From Arthrobacter sp. CAN_C5 (GTDB taxonomy: Bacteria; Actinomycetota; Actinomycetes; Actinomycetales; Micrococcaceae), in the NCBI RefSeq assembly GCF_017875735.1, contig NZ_JAGGMZ010000001.1:3720001-3784000 (forward strand): 64,000 nt of DNA. Reading direction: 5' to 3'. The position numbers and the translations under genes are program-made. The notes beneath the pieces were generated by a model. The model had not been told where the DNA came from, ran no database searches, and worked only from the letters and a program-made list of their open reading frames with translations. Shown piece by piece: positions 8,184-17,654 of this stretch (positions are counted from its first letter, which is position 1; every line of letters begins with the position of its first letter).

Positions 8184-9317
8184 ATGATCATTCTTGTCAT
8201 CAATTCGGGCTCATCATCGTTGAAGTACCAGGTGCGCGACACCGGGACCGGCGAACGGCTGGCCGACGGCACCGTGGAACGGATCGGTGATTCCACCCAC
8301 GGTGGGCCCGCCGACCACCAGGCGGCGCTCGACCGGGTGACCGACGACGTCGAGCAGGCGCTGCAGGGCAAAGCCATTGACGCTGTGGGGCACCGGGTGG
8401 TCCACGGCGGTGAACGGTTCAGCGAGCCGGTCCTGGTGGACAACGAGATCACCAGGGCAATCGAACGCCTCAGCCCCCTCGCACCCCTGCACAACCCGGC
8501 GAATGTCCAGGGCATCAGGGCCATCACCGCCAAATGGCCTGACATGCCCCAGGTGGCTGTATTTGATACGGCGTTCCACCGCACCATCCCCGAGCAGGCC
8601 TGGCGCTACGCCGTCCCCGATGAGCTCTACACCCGGTTCGGGATCCGCCGGTATGGGTTCCACGGCACGTCCATCGGGTATGTCACCGACCACGCCGCCG
8701 CCCTGCTGGGGGTCGCCCCCGCCGCCTTCACCGGGATCATCGCCCACCTCGGGAACGGCGCCTCGATCACTGCGGTGCAGGCCGGGGCCAGCATCGACAC
8801 GTCAATGGGGTTCACCCCGCTCGAGGGTCTGGTGATGGGCACCCGCTCCGGCGACATCGATCCGTCGATTCTGCTGTTCCTCAGCCGCGAAGGCTACTCG
8901 GCCGGGGATCTGGATCAGCTCCTCAACCGGGAAGCGGGCCTCAAGGGTCTGACCGGACAGAACGACATGCGTTCTGTGGTCGAGTCCGCAGCCGGCGGGG
9001 ACGCGCGGGCCGAGCTGGCCCTGGACCTCGCCTCCTACCGGCTGGCCAAGTACATCGGCGGATACCATGTGGCCGTCGGTGGCGCTCAGGCGCTGGTGTT
9101 CACCGCCGGGATCGGCGAGAACTCCTGGCAGTTCCGGGAGCGCGTGGTCACCAGGTTGGGCGCGCTCGACGTCCACCTCGACGACGCCGAGAACCGCAAG
9201 AAGAGTTCGGCCCCCCGCCAGATCAGCACCGAGGCCTCTGCGTTCCCGGTGCTCGTTGTGCCCACTGACGAAGAGGCAGCAATCGCGGAGGCGACCGCCG
9301 TCGTCGTCGCGCGCTGA
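8184..9317 (+). CDS. ackA: Acetate kinase
   Basis: This enzyme converts acetyl phosphate and ADP to acetate and ATP, or the reverse. Its 377 residues have the family landmarks: VINSGSSSLKY at residues 5-15, GHRVVHGGERFSEPV, FDTAFHRTIPE, YGFHGTSIGYV, AHLGNGASI and FTAGIGENS. Length is close to the usual 390-400. The start has a strong AGGAGG Shine-Dalgarno seven bases upstream. Together with pta it forms the acetate overflow/assimilation route, although here the two genes are separated by a minus-strand gene. Confidence 0.96.
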   Translation: MIILVINSGSSSLKYQVRDTGTGERLADGTVERIGDSTHGGPADHQAALDRVTDDVEQALQGKAIDAVGHRVVHGGERFSEPVLVDNEITRAIERLSPLAPLHNPANVQGIRAITAKWPDMPQVAVFDTAFHRTIPEQAWRYAVPDELYTRFGIRRYGFHGTSIGYVTDHAAALLGVAPAAFTGIIAHLGNGASITAVQAGASIDTSMGFTPLEGLVMGTRSGDIDPSILLFLSREGYSAGDLDQLLNREAGLKGLTGQNDMRSVVESAAGGDARAELALDLASYRLAKYIGGYHVAVGGAQALVFTAGIGENSWQFRERVVTRLGALDVHLDDAENRKKSSAPRQISTEASAFPVLVVPTDEEAAIAEATAVVVAR

Positions 9318-9332
9318 CACTGGCTGGCTACT

Positions 9333-9356
9333 GGCCGCAGCCGCAAAGCCGCGGCC
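9333..9356. terminator. Hairpin between convergent ackA and azlD
   Basis: GGCCGC and GCGGCC form a six-base stem with a GC-rich loop in the 49-base gap between converging genes. There is no T-run; this is a plausible weak bidirectional terminator. Confidence 0.35.
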
Positions 9357-9366
9357 GGTGGGCCGG

Positions 9367-9678
9367 TCAGGGCATTCCTGCCAGCCGGGCCAGCGCGGCG
9401 CCCACAGCTCCCGCGAGCACAACCACCAGGAACGGTGCCCTCAGGAGCAGTGCCACCGCTGCGGCCGCCAAGGCGACGATCCGGGCGTCGAGGGCCAGTT
9501 CCTGACCCGAGGCGAACGTGTTGACAGCTGTCAGCGACGCGAGCAGACCAATGGTCAGCGTGCCTGCGACCCGGTTCATCCGGGGGTTGTCCATCCACCG
9601 CGCCGGGACCAGGTAGCCGGCGAGCTTGGTAAGGAATGCGACGACGCAGGCAAGCAGGATCCAGAGCCACAAATTCAT
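9367..9678 (-). CDS. azlD: AzlD-family branched-chain amino acid export subunit
   Basis: This 103-residue, very hydrophobic protein has about four membrane segments. It is the small partner of AzlC in a two-subunit exporter of branched-chain amino acids, as BrnE is of BrnF in corynebacteria. Seen: LLACVVAFLTKLAGYLVP at the N-terminus and a conserved LLRAPFLVVVLAG segment near the end. Its ATG overlaps the azlC stop by ATGA, so the two are translationally coupled. Confidence 0.85.
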   Translation of the reverse strand: MNLWLWILLACVVAFLTKLAGYLVPARWMDNPRMNRVAGTLTIGLLASLTAVNTFASGQELALDARIVALAAAAVALLLRAPFLVVVLAGAVGAALARLAGMP

Positions 9679-10430
9679 CGGTGATCGCCTCCGGCAGCGT
9701 AGGGGTCGACGTCGGGCTCAAGGCCCTCGCTGGGCCGGCCGTGACCAAACCAGCCAATGGCGCCGGCAACAGCCGCCGCAATCAGGATGGGCAGCCCCGG
9801 CGCCACCAGGGGGACCGTGACGATCGTGACCAGGGCACAGACCACCGCGATCGCCGCCGGCTCCCGTCCTCGGAGTCGCGGCCAGAGGAGGCCCAGGAAT
9901 GCCGCGACCGCAGCCCCGTCAAGACCCCACTTCGCCGGGTCGCCGAGCGCACCGCCCACCAGGGCTCCAACGACGGTGAAGGCGTTCCACAGGATGAACA
10001 CGCCGATCCCCGCGCTCCAGAACCCCAGACGACGCTCGACCGGGTCGGTCTGACCACTCGCGGTGGCCGCAGATTCATCAATCGTGACGTGAGCGGCAAC
10101 GAACCGCCGCCACCCGGTAGGCCGAACCAGGGCATTCATCTGCATCCCGTACACGGCGTTGCGGATACCCAGCAGGGACGCCGCGGTCAGCGCCGCGGCC
10201 CCCGTTCCGCCGCCCCCGATCACCCCGATGAACGCGAACTGGGAGCCACCGCTGAACAGCAGCAGGCTGAGCGCCATGGTTTGCCACAGATCGAACCCGG
10301 AGGTCACCGACAGTGCACCGAAGGACACCCCGTAGAGGCCGGTGGCGACGGCGATCGAAAGGCCGACCCGGACCGCGGGTGACTGCAGGTGTTTCACCGA
10401 TTCAGCGTAGGGCGCGGGCAAAGGATTCAC
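9675..10430 (-). CDS. azlC: AzlC-family branched-chain amino acid permease subunit
   Basis: This 251-residue integral membrane protein is the large subunit of the AzlCD/BrnFE exporter. The conserved core is GVSFGALSVTSGFDLWQTMALSLLLFSGGSQFAFIGV (residues about 33-70), followed by LLGIRNAVYGMQM and further hydrophobic stretches; the C-terminal 30 residues are polar. The GTG at 10430 is the longest start, and a GTG a few codons in is possible. It is divergent from the alcohol dehydrogenase gene. No Lrp-type regulator is adjacent. Confidence 0.87.
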   Translation of the reverse strand: MNPLPAPYAESVKHLQSPAVRVGLSIAVATGLYGVSFGALSVTSGFDLWQTMALSLLLFSGGSQFAFIGVIGGGGTGAAALTAASLLGIRNAVYGMQMNALVRPTGWRRFVAAHVTIDESAATASGQTDPVERRLGFWSAGIGVFILWNAFTVVGALVGGALGDPAKWGLDGAAVAAFLGLLWPRLRGREPAAIAVVCALVTIVTVPLVAPGLPILIAAAVAGAIGWFGHGRPSEGLEPDVDPYAAGGDHR

Positions 10431-10513
10431 CTACTCGGCTTTCAATCCTGACAAATCGAGGCAATACTGATGGGTAGTCAGTCTACTTACTATTCGAAAT
10501 TGGAGCGTGAATC

Positions 10514-11689
10514 ATGAAGGCAGTGACATGGCAGGGCCGGAGCACCGTCAGCGTCGAGCAGGTCCCGGATCCGGTGATCCAGGAACCCACTGACGCCATC
10601 GTCCGCATCACCTCCTCGGCAATCTGTGGATCCGACCTGCACCTGTACGAGGTGCTCACCCCCTACATGAACAAGAACGACGTTCTCGGGCACGAGCCGA
10701 TGGGCATCGTGCAGGAGGTCGGCAGTGCCGTCACGAACCTCAAGCCGGGCGACCGGGTGGTCATCCCCTTCAACATTTCCTGCGGTCACTGCTGGATGTG
10801 CGTCCGTGGGCTCCAGTCGCAGTGCGAAACCACACAGGTCCGCTCTCAGGGATCCGGCGCCAGCCTCCTTGGCTTCTCGGAGCTCTACGGCTCGGTGCCG
10901 GGTGGCCAGGCGGAGTTCCTGCGCGTCCCCCACGCCGACTACGGGCCGGTCAAGGTGGGCCACGAGCTCCCCGACGAGCGGTATCTCTACCTCTCCGATA
11001 TCCTGCCCACCGCCTGGCAGGGCGTGAAGTACGCTGACGTTCCCGACGGCGGCACGCTCGCCGTCTTCGGGCTGGGTCCCGTGGGGCAGTTCGCTGCACG
11101 GATCGGCCGGCACTTCGGCCAGCGGGTCATTGCTGTTGAACCCGTCGCCGAGCGTCGCGCCATGGCTGAACGCCATGGCATCGAGACGCTCGATTTCACC
11201 AAGGACATTGGTGATGAGCTGCGGGAAATGACTGACGGTCGCGGACCTGACGCGGTGGTCGACGCCGTCGGGATGGAGTCACACGACTCCCCGCTGGGTG
11301 CCTTCGCCCAGAACGCAGTCAACCTGCTGCCTGACGCCCTCGCGAAGAAGGCGATGGAAACCGCGGGAGTGGACCGTCTCACGGTGCTGCATGCCGCGAT
11401 CGATGCTGTCCGTCGCGGGGGAACCATCTCCCTGAGCGGCGTCTACGGCGGCACTGCCAGCCCGATGCCCCTCCTGAACATGTTCGACAAGCAGATCCAG
11501 ACCCGCATGGGCCAGTGCAACGTGCGCCACTGGACCGATGAACTGCTGCCCATCGTCGAAGATCCCTCGGATCCGTTGGGCGTCATGGACCTGATGACCC
11601 ATACGATCGGCATCGACGAGGCGCCTGCGGCCTACGAGAAGTTCCAGAAGAAGCAGGACGGCTGCATCAAGGTGATTATCCGGCCATAA
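10514..11689 (+). CDS. Zinc-dependent alcohol dehydrogenase (formaldehyde/glutathione-type subfamily)
   Basis: This 391-residue medium-chain dehydrogenase/reductase has catalytic-zinc residues in AICGSDLHLY (Cys near 38) and GHEPMG (His-Glu), a structural-zinc lobe CGHCWMCVRGLQSQC, and a Rossmann motif GLGPVGQFAARIG near residue 188. The size and the GSDLHLY form fit the glutathione-independent formaldehyde dehydrogenase-like group, often annotated simply as zinc-dependent alcohol dehydrogenase. The actual substrate is uncertain. It is monocistronic and ends just before a strong bidirectional hairpin. Confidence 0.88.
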   Translation: MKAVTWQGRSTVSVEQVPDPVIQEPTDAIVRITSSAICGSDLHLYEVLTPYMNKNDVLGHEPMGIVQEVGSAVTNLKPGDRVVIPFNISCGHCWMCVRGLQSQCETTQVRSQGSGASLLGFSELYGSVPGGQAEFLRVPHADYGPVKVGHELPDERYLYLSDILPTAWQGVKYADVPDGGTLAVFGLGPVGQFAARIGRHFGQRVIAVEPVAERRAMAERHGIETLDFTKDIGDELREMTDGRGPDAVVDAVGMESHDSPLGAFAQNAVNLLPDALAKKAMETAGVDRLTVLHAAIDAVRRGGTISLSGVYGGTASPMPLLNMFDKQIQTRMGQCNVRHWTDELLPIVEDPSDPLGVMDLMTHTIGIDEAPAAYEKFQKKQDGCIKVIIRP

Positions 11690-11710
11690 CCTCCCCCGCT
11701 CAGGGCACAG

Positions 11711-11772
11711 AAAAGTGCCGGGCCTGCAGATCAGCTGTTGCGCAACAGCGGGTCTGCAGGCCCGGCACTTTT
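11711..11772. terminator. Strong bidirectional terminator
   Basis: A 20-base perfect inverted repeat (AAAAGTGCCGGGC... and its complement) encloses a second palindrome, GCTGTTGCGCAACAGC. It begins with A-run and ends with T-run, so it can end transcription from both the dehydrogenase gene (plus) and the GH15 gene (minus). Confidence 0.9.
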
Positions 11773-11797
11773 GTGCTGCGAGGGGGCCCTAGGAAGG

Positions 11798-13597
11798 CTA
11801 GAGGGAGCCGCTGTTCACGCCGTGGATCGCATCAGCGGCACGCACCAGCGCCAGGTGTGAGAACGCCTGCGGGTAGTTCCCCGCCATCCGCACGCTGCCC
11901 GTATCGTATTCCTCGGCCAGCAGCCCCAGGCCATTTGCATAGCCCACCAGCTGGTCCATCAGCTTCTTTGCATCGTCGATCCTGCCGGACCGGGCGTACT
12001 GCTCCACGAGCCAGAAGGAACAGGCCAGGAACGGATGCTCGCCCGGTTCCAGTCCATCCATGCCGGCCTCAGTGCGGTACCTGAGGAGAAGCCCGTGCTT
12101 GTCGGCAAGGTCCTTTTCGAGCCGGGCCACGGTCCCCAGCATCCGGGGGTCGTCGTAGTCGAGGAATCCCACCTGCGGGAGCTGCAGCAGCGACGCGTCG
12201 ACCTCCGGGCTGCCGTACGTCTGGGTGAAGGAATTGATGCTCGGGTCGAACCCCTTCTCCAGGATGTTCTCGCGGAGCCGGTCGCGGAGTTCGGCCCAGC
12301 GCTCGGCATGACCGTCCAGCCCGTGCTCTCGAACCGCACGGACGCCACGGTCGAAGGCCGCCCACATCATTACCCGGGAATGGGTGAAGTATTTCAGGTC
12401 TCCGCGCATCTCCCAGATACCGTGATCGGGGTCGTCGAAGTGGTTCTCGGCGAAGCTCAGGAGAGCACGCTGCAGGGGCCAGGAGAAGCTGTCTTCCTCC
12501 ACCCCCCGGTTGCGGAGCTTCTCCAGCACCACCATCACCTCACCGACGACATCGGCCTGGTACTGGTCAACAGCTCCGTTGCCCACCCGCACCGGTGTGG
12601 ACGATTCGTACCCAGGCAGATGGTCGAGCGTCTTTTCGGGGAGGTCCCTCTCGCCGCCCACCCCGTACATGATCTGCAGGTCTTCGGGGTCCCCGGCCAC
12701 CGCGCGGAGCAGCCAGTTGCGCCATTCCAGCGCCTCCTCCTGGTACCCGTGGGTCATCATCGCCTCAAGGGTCAGCGCGGCGTCGCGGAGCCAGCAGAAC
12801 CGGTAATCCCAGTTGCGTGCACCGCCGAAGTGCTCGGGCAGCGACGTGGTGGGGGCCGCGACAATGCCGCCGGTGTCCTCATGCGTCAGGGCGCGAAGCA
12901 CCAACAGGGAGCGTTTCACAATCGGGTCATACTGGCCCCGCTGCTCGAAGCTCGCGGCCCACCCGGACCAGTAGTCGATGGTTTCCCGCAACGCGGTTTC
13001 AACGTCCATCGGCTTGGGCATCGGCCGGTAGGAGGGGTACCAGACGAGTTCAAGATCAACGGTTTCACCGGCGGCGACGACGAATTCCCCTTCGTGCCGG
13101 CGGTGGGAGGCGTGGGGAAGTTGTTGTCCCCGAAGTGCCAGGGCGTCGGGGCCAGCGATCGCGGAGATGGCCTGACCGCCGTCGTCGGTTTGCCGGCTGA
13201 CCCACGGAAGGATGGTGCCATAGCCGAACCGCACCACCAGCTCCTGCCTCATCGGCACGTTGCCGCTCAGTCCCGTGATTCGCCGCACCAGGGACGCCCG
13301 ACGATCGCCGATCGGCATGAAGTCTGTCACCTCGACCTCGCCTGCATCGGTGTGCCAGCGAGTCACCATCACGAAGGTCGAGTCGACGTAGTGCCACTGA
13401 ACCACTTCGGCCGTGCCGGCACCCGGCGCCGGGGCCAGAAGCCAGCGGCCGTGACCCTCCTCGCCCAACAGGGCGGCAAACACCGAATCGGAGTCAAACC
13501 GGGGGAAACACAACCAGTCGACGCTCCCGGACTTCGAAATCAACGCACCGGTGTGCATGTCGGAAACGAGTGCGTAGTCTTCAATCGGAGAATGCAT
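11798..13597 (-). CDS. Glycoside hydrolase family 15 protein (trehalase/glucoamylase-like)
   Basis: This cytosolic 599-residue GH15 enzyme acts on alpha-glucosides; mycobacterial relatives of this exact layout hydrolyse trehalose. Seen: IEDYALVSDMHTGALISKSGSVDWLC at the N-terminus (N-terminal beta domain, residues 1-220), then the alpha/alpha barrel with NWDYRFCWLRDAALTLEAM, DPDHGIWEMRG (catalytic Glu region) and HPFLACSFWLVEQYA. No signal peptide is present. It is monocistronic on the minus strand. Glucoamylase versus trehalase specificity cannot be settled from sequence alone. Confidence 0.88.
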   Translation of the reverse strand: MHSPIEDYALVSDMHTGALISKSGSVDWLCFPRFDSDSVFAALLGEEGHGRWLLAPAPGAGTAEVVQWHYVDSTFVMVTRWHTDAGEVEVTDFMPIGDRRASLVRRITGLSGNVPMRQELVVRFGYGTILPWVSRQTDDGGQAISAIAGPDALALRGQQLPHASHRRHEGEFVVAAGETVDLELVWYPSYRPMPKPMDVETALRETIDYWSGWAASFEQRGQYDPIVKRSLLVLRALTHEDTGGIVAAPTTSLPEHFGGARNWDYRFCWLRDAALTLEAMMTHGYQEEALEWRNWLLRAVAGDPEDLQIMYGVGGERDLPEKTLDHLPGYESSTPVRVGNGAVDQYQADVVGEVMVVLEKLRNRGVEEDSFSWPLQRALLSFAENHFDDPDHGIWEMRGDLKYFTHSRVMMWAAFDRGVRAVREHGLDGHAERWAELRDRLRENILEKGFDPSINSFTQTYGSPEVDASLLQLPQVGFLDYDDPRMLGTVARLEKDLADKHGLLLRYRTEAGMDGLEPGEHPFLACSFWLVEQYARSGRIDDAKKLMDQLVGYANGLGLLAEEYDTGSVRMAGNYPQAFSHLALVRAADAIHGVNSGSL

Positions 13598-13635
13598 GCT
13601 TCAACTCAATCACACTCCCGCGCCGCGGCGCGGAC

Positions 13636-14508
13636 CTAGTTGCCCGGGGCGGACCGGGTCAACTGCGCCCGGACGAAAGCAGGCCGGTTGGTCGTGAGCT
13701 CATGTACTCCGAGGCTGCGCATCAGTTCGACGTCGTCGGGCTCGTCGACCGTCCAAGCGCGGATGCGGACCCCCTCGGCAATCCAGCGGGCCACTCGCGC
13801 CGGATGCGCCGCCACATAGTCGAGCCCCGGCCCGGCCATTCCCGCCGCGTGGGAGTCGATGTTCTGCTCGCCGTCATGAAGGGCCCGACGCAGCAGACCG
13901 ATCACCGCCGCAGCGGTCAGCACCCCCAAATGCAGTTCCGCACGAAGCTCGGCCGGGCGCACATCTGAAACCAGCTGGCAGACCGTATGGGACGGGACCT
14001 TTTCCAGGAGGTGCTTGACCGAGTCCGGATTGAAGCTCATGAAGCTGATCGACACGTTGGCGAGCGTGGAGCTCTCCGGATCCCACCCCTGCCGCATCAG
14101 GAAGGTGATGAGCTTTTCCTCAAGTTTCAGCCCGAAGGGGCTGGGGTGTTTGAGCTCAATGGCCAGCAGCACATCCCGCCCAGCATCCAACAGCAGGCGC
14201 AACAGGTCGCCGAGTGAGAGAAACTGGTCGGCGACCCCACCGAAATCCGCGGGTATCCCCGCTCCCTTCCAGGACGAGAAATCGAGGTCCCTGAGTTCGC
14301 GAAGGGTGTGATCTGCCACGTCGCCGGTTCCATCCGAGGTCCGGTCAAGGGTCGAATCATGGATGCAGACCAGTTCCTCATCGCGTGTCATGTGCACGTC
14401 GCACTCGACGCCGTCGGCACCCTCGGCAAGTGCCTGCAAATAGGCGGCCCGGGTGTGCTCGGCGAACTGATGGCTGGCACCGCGGTGGGCGAAAATTGTG
14501 TGTTGCAT
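13636..14508 (-). CDS. Glycerophosphodiester phosphodiesterase
   Basis: This enzyme hydrolyses deacylated phospholipid headgroup diesters to glycerol-3-phosphate and alcohol. The TIM-barrel GDPD domain covers nearly all 290 residues. Catalytic landmarks are FAHRGAS at residues 5-11, GVECDVHMTRDEELVCIHD (metal-binding Glu/Asp and His), and AIELKHP. The usual ENT after the HRG motif is EHT here. The ATG at 14508 is preferred to that at 14520 because GGGAGG lies just ahead of it. No signal peptide is visible, so it is probably cytosolic. Confidence 0.87.
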   Translation of the reverse strand: MQHTIFAHRGASHQFAEHTRAAYLQALAEGADGVECDVHMTRDEELVCIHDSTLDRTSDGTGDVADHTLRELRDLDFSSWKGAGIPADFGGVADQFLSLGDLLRLLLDAGRDVLLAIELKHPSPFGLKLEEKLITFLMRQGWDPESSTLANVSISFMSFNPDSVKHLLEKVPSHTVCQLVSDVRPAELRAELHLGVLTAAAVIGLLRRALHDGEQNIDSHAAGMAGPGLDYVAAHPARVARWIAEGVRIRAWTVDEPDDVELMRSLGVHELTTNRPAFVRAQLTRSAPGN

Positions 14509-14645
14509 GTGCCCTCCCATCAGCGACCAGCAGCTACCTACACGCTACGCGAAATCGCTCCGTCCGGCGTGACTTACGCCATCAAACGCTGCTTTACTGA
14601 CTCAGACGGATGCACAGCCGGTGCGCCGCGACCTCCGGAGGATCC

Positions 14646-15905
14646 TTGAGCTCTCACCTAGCCGGCACTGACGCAGAACGGGCGGCCGGACTTCGGCGCA
14701 TGAAATTGGTGGCCACCGGGATGCTCGGTGCCATGGCGGTGATTTTTGTTGTCGCGTTCGCCCTGCAGGACGACTACCCATGGTTGCAGTACGTCCGGGC
14801 CGCCGCAGAGGGCGGCATGGTGGGCGCCCTGGCGGACTGGTTTGCGGTCACGGCGCTGTTCAAGCATCCGATGGGCATCAAAATCCCGCACACGGCGATC
14901 ATTCCCCGCAAGAAGGACCAGATCGGGGCTTCCCTGGGGCAGTTCGTCGAAGAGAACTTCCTGTCCGAAGCGGTGGTGCAGCAGAAACTCGCCTCGGTGG
15001 GCGTCGCACAGAAAGCGGGCGCCTGGCTGGCTACGCCCGAGGGCGCTGACCGGGTGGCGGTGGAGGGCGCCGCGGCCATCCGCGCAGTGTTCACAGTTCT
15101 CGACGACGACGCCGTGCAGGCGGTCATCGAGTCAATGGTGCGCAAGCACCTGCTCACACCGCCGTGGGGCCCACCGGCGGGGAAGATTGCCGAGCGGATC
15201 TTCAACGACGGCCACCACCACCAGCTTGTGGATCTGCTGGTGGACCGCGCTGCTGAATGGGTGGACAGCAACTACGACCTTGTCTCCGGCCTGGTCTCCC
15301 AGCGCTCACCCACCTGGGTGCCCCAGTTCGTCGATGGACTGGTTGGCGACAAAGTTTACGTCGAGATCACCAAGTTCATGCGGGCAGTCCAGACCAATCC
15401 CCGCCATGACGTTCGCCTCGCCCTCGACAAGTACCTCAAGGACCTGGCGCAGGATCTCCAGCACGATCCGGTGGTCATCGCCAAGGCAGAGGGTATCAAA
15501 GCACAGGTGCTCGGCGACCCGCAGGTGCGCGAGCTGGCGGCGAGCACCTGGGCGACCATCAAGAAGGCCCTGCTGGAAGCGGTAGACGATCCGGACAGTG
15601 AACTGACCCAGAACTTCAAGGCGGCCGTCAGGGACTTTGGTCACCGGATGGCTACTGACGAGGAACTCGCGGGGAAGATCAACCGGTGGATTGCCGACGC
15701 GGCAGGCTACCTGGTGCGCACCTACCGGAGCGACATCGCGGCGATCATTACCGAGACGGTTGGCCGGTGGGATGCGGTGGAAACGTCAAGGAAGATCGAG
15801 CTGCAGATCGGAAAGGACCTGCAGTTCATCAGGATCAACGGCACGGTGGTCGGCTCCCTGGCCGGGTTATTCATCTTCTCTGTTGCGCACGCAGTCTTCG
15901 GCTGA
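14646..15905 (+). CDS. DUF445 family membrane protein
   Basis: This protein has two membrane helices near the N-terminus (VVAFALQ... around residues 25-45, and GGMVGALADWFAVTALFKHP around 58-77) and a hydrophobic C-terminal end (VGSLAGLFIFSVAHAVFG). The DUF445 hallmark ADWFAVTALF is clear. The long central helical region is cytosolic or extracytoplasmic. The TTG at 14646 has GGAGGA upstream; ATG at 14610 is the alternative. Function is unknown. A small DUF4282-type gene follows 10 bases later, probably cotranscribed. Confidence 0.8.
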   Translation: MSSHLAGTDAERAAGLRRMKLVATGMLGAMAVIFVVAFALQDDYPWLQYVRAAAEGGMVGALADWFAVTALFKHPMGIKIPHTAIIPRKKDQIGASLGQFVEENFLSEAVVQQKLASVGVAQKAGAWLATPEGADRVAVEGAAAIRAVFTVLDDDAVQAVIESMVRKHLLTPPWGPPAGKIAERIFNDGHHHQLVDLLVDRAAEWVDSNYDLVSGLVSQRSPTWVPQFVDGLVGDKVYVEITKFMRAVQTNPRHDVRLALDKYLKDLAQDLQHDPVVIAKAEGIKAQVLGDPQVRELAASTWATIKKALLEAVDDPDSELTQNFKAAVRDFGHRMATDEELAGKINRWIADAAGYLVRTYRSDIAAIITETVGRWDAVETSRKIELQIGKDLQFIRINGTVVGSLAGLFIFSVAHAVFG

Positions 15906-15915
15906 TCCTTCAGTC

Positions 15916-16197
15916 ATGGTCATCATTGCGATCACCTGCCTGCTGTTCGTCGTCGTCAGCTTCCAGCAGAGCGCGTTGTTCGGGCTGCTCGTGATGTTGG
16001 TCCTCGGACCGCTCTTCGGGCTTCTCTACCTCGTGCTGGCACGGGTCGGCCTCGAATCGTTGATCGCCTCGATCCGGACCGCTGAGAACACCGGCGAACT
16101 TGTCCGCCGCGCGGGCAACGCGGGACCGGGCAACGCTGATCCAGGCGCCATGACCATGCCTGGCTATCCGCCGATCAACGGTGACTCTTCAATGTAG
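15916..16197 (+). CDS. Small DUF4282-like membrane protein
   Basis: This 93-residue protein has two hydrophobic helices (residues 1-17 and about 23-43) followed by LARVGLESLIASIRTAENTGELV, which resembles the end of the DUF4282 domain. The C-terminal 25 residues are Gly/Pro/Asn-rich and disordered. The open frame extends upstream to 15637, but that part overlaps the DUF445 gene in another frame, so the ATG at 15916 is used. The domain looks slightly short at its N-terminus. Function is unknown. Confidence 0.65.
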   Translation: MVIIAITCLLFVVVSFQQSALFGLLVMLVLGPLFGLLYLVLARVGLESLIASIRTAENTGELVRRAGNAGPGNADPGAMTMPGYPPINGDSSM

Positions 16198-16214
16198 GAA
16201 CGCCTACCGGTCAG

Positions 16215-16236
16215 CCGCCGCACCCGACTTCGGCGG
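16215..16236 (+). terminator. Hairpin after the DUF445/DUF4282 pair
   Basis: CCGCCG and CGGCGG form a six-base stem with a ten-base loop, 18 bases after the stop at 16197. No T-run follows. The 12-base CGGGCGCGTCCG occurs twice just downstream (about 16233 and 16253). Confidence 0.4.
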
Positions 16237-16409
16237 GCGCGTCCGATATAACGGGCGCGTCCGCAGAAATCAGGCACGGCAACGGGGGGGGGTGTCCCTA
16301 TGTTCTTTGTCAAGCTGGTTGGGTGGTTTCGGAGATTGGGGTTTGCCGGGTTTTTGGGCAGGAGGGAGTGGCCGGTGGCGCGTGGTCGGCCGGCTGCTGG
16401 GCTGGTTGT

Positions 16410-17609
16410 TTAGGCGGCTTTGACCGCGGGTGCCTCGTATAGCACTCCGTCGCGCAGCATCGCGAACAGGACATCGCAGCGGCGTCTGGCGAGGGCGATC
16501 AGGGCCTGATTATGCCGTTTGCCTTGGGCTCGTTTGCGGTCGTAGTACGCCCGTGAGACGGGGTCTTTCAGGGCCGCGAATGCGGAGAGGAAGAACGCCC
16601 GTTTGAGGATCTTGTTGCCCTTTTTTGAGGAGTGGTCTCCTCGGATCGAGGTACCGGATCGCCACGTCACCGGCGCGAGTCCGGCGTAGGATCCCAGATG
16701 CCCGGCGGTCTTGAATTCCTTGCCTGCAACCTCGGTAATGATCCGTGCTGCCGTCCTGACGCCGACCGCCGGTAGGGACGTCAGGAGTTCGTGAAGAGGG
16801 TGGGCCTCCACGATGGCTTCAACCTGGGTCAGAACCTCGGCACGAGAGGTGCGTAGTTGGGTCAGCTGCGCGGCGAGTTGGGGCAACACGACGCCGGCGG
16901 CGCCAGTGCCGGCCACGACTACGCTCTGCTCACCCAGAGCGGTGAAGATCTCTTCTGCCCAGCGCCTGCCGGCCCGCGGCGCGGACTTGGCCATGAACGC
17001 GGCGACCCGGCTCTGGCCAGCCCGGCGCAGAGCCTCAGGGGCAGGGTATTTCCGCAGCAGTTCGGCCATTACGGGGTGGTCCAGGTGCGGGCCGATGGCC
17101 CGTTCCAGGGCCGGGTGGATCTGCGTGAGGAGCCCGCGGATCCGGTTCGAGGCGGCGGTGGCCTGCTTGGCCAGGTCGTCGTCGAAACCGCAGAGCATTG
17201 ACAGTTCCGCGGCCTGTTCATCGGCGACGGCAATCGAGCGCAGCGTGTGCGGCATGCTCCGGGCGGCCTCAGCAATGATGTAAGCGTCTCGGGCATCCGT
17301 CTTGGCCTCACCGGGGTGCAGGTCAGCGATGCGGCGCATCGCCAGGCCCGGCAGGTAACCGACGAGGATACCGGCGGCCTGCGCCACAGCGACCGGCAGT
17401 GCACCGATGGTGGCCGGCTGGTCCACGACGAGTAAAAGCGTGCCGTGCTTGGTGAGACTGTCGATGATCGCCCGCAGTTTCGCCTCGTCTTGCGGCAGTG
17501 CCTTATCGAGCAGTTTCTTGCCGTTCCTGTCCAACGCCACCGCGTGGTGGTTGGACTTACCGACATCGACGCCGATAAACACATCGACGAGTTCGTGATC
17601 CTTAATCAC
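16410..17609 (-). CDS. IS110-family transposase (DEDD recombinase)
   Basis: The 399-residue recombinase has an N-terminal RuvC-like DEDD domain (about 8-160) with Asp15 in FIGVDVGKSNHH, VDQP near residue 63 and KTDARDAY (Asp105, Asp108), then a C-terminal Tnp_20 domain with PAVGVRTAARII and GLAPVTWRSGTSIRGDHSSKKG carrying the candidate catalytic Ser. The second acidic position is Asp (DQP) rather than Glu. The GTG start at 17609 has GGAGG eight bases upstream. The gene is full length and apparently intact. Confidence 0.93.
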   Translation of the reverse strand: MIKDHELVDVFIGVDVGKSNHHAVALDRNGKKLLDKALPQDEAKLRAIIDSLTKHGTLLLVVDQPATIGALPVAVAQAAGILVGYLPGLAMRRIADLHPGEAKTDARDAYIIAEAARSMPHTLRSIAVADEQAAELSMLCGFDDDLAKQATAASNRIRGLLTQIHPALERAIGPHLDHPVMAELLRKYPAPEALRRAGQSRVAAFMAKSAPRAGRRWAEEIFTALGEQSVVVAGTGAAGVVLPQLAAQLTQLRTSRAEVLTQVEAIVEAHPLHELLTSLPAVGVRTAARIITEVAGKEFKTAGHLGSYAGLAPVTWRSGTSIRGDHSSKKGNKILKRAFFLSAFAALKDPVSRAYYDRKRAQGKRHNQALIALARRRCDVLFAMLRDGVLYEAPAVKAA

Positions 17610-17654
17610 TACTACCTCCAGAGGTGAAACCCAATGAGACCGTGCTGGTCTGTC

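Noticed and set aside
12035-13639. 534-residue open frame on the plus strand
   Set aside because: It is the antisense shadow of the GH15 gene; the minus strand has full family motifs while the plus translation is low-complexity with no motif.
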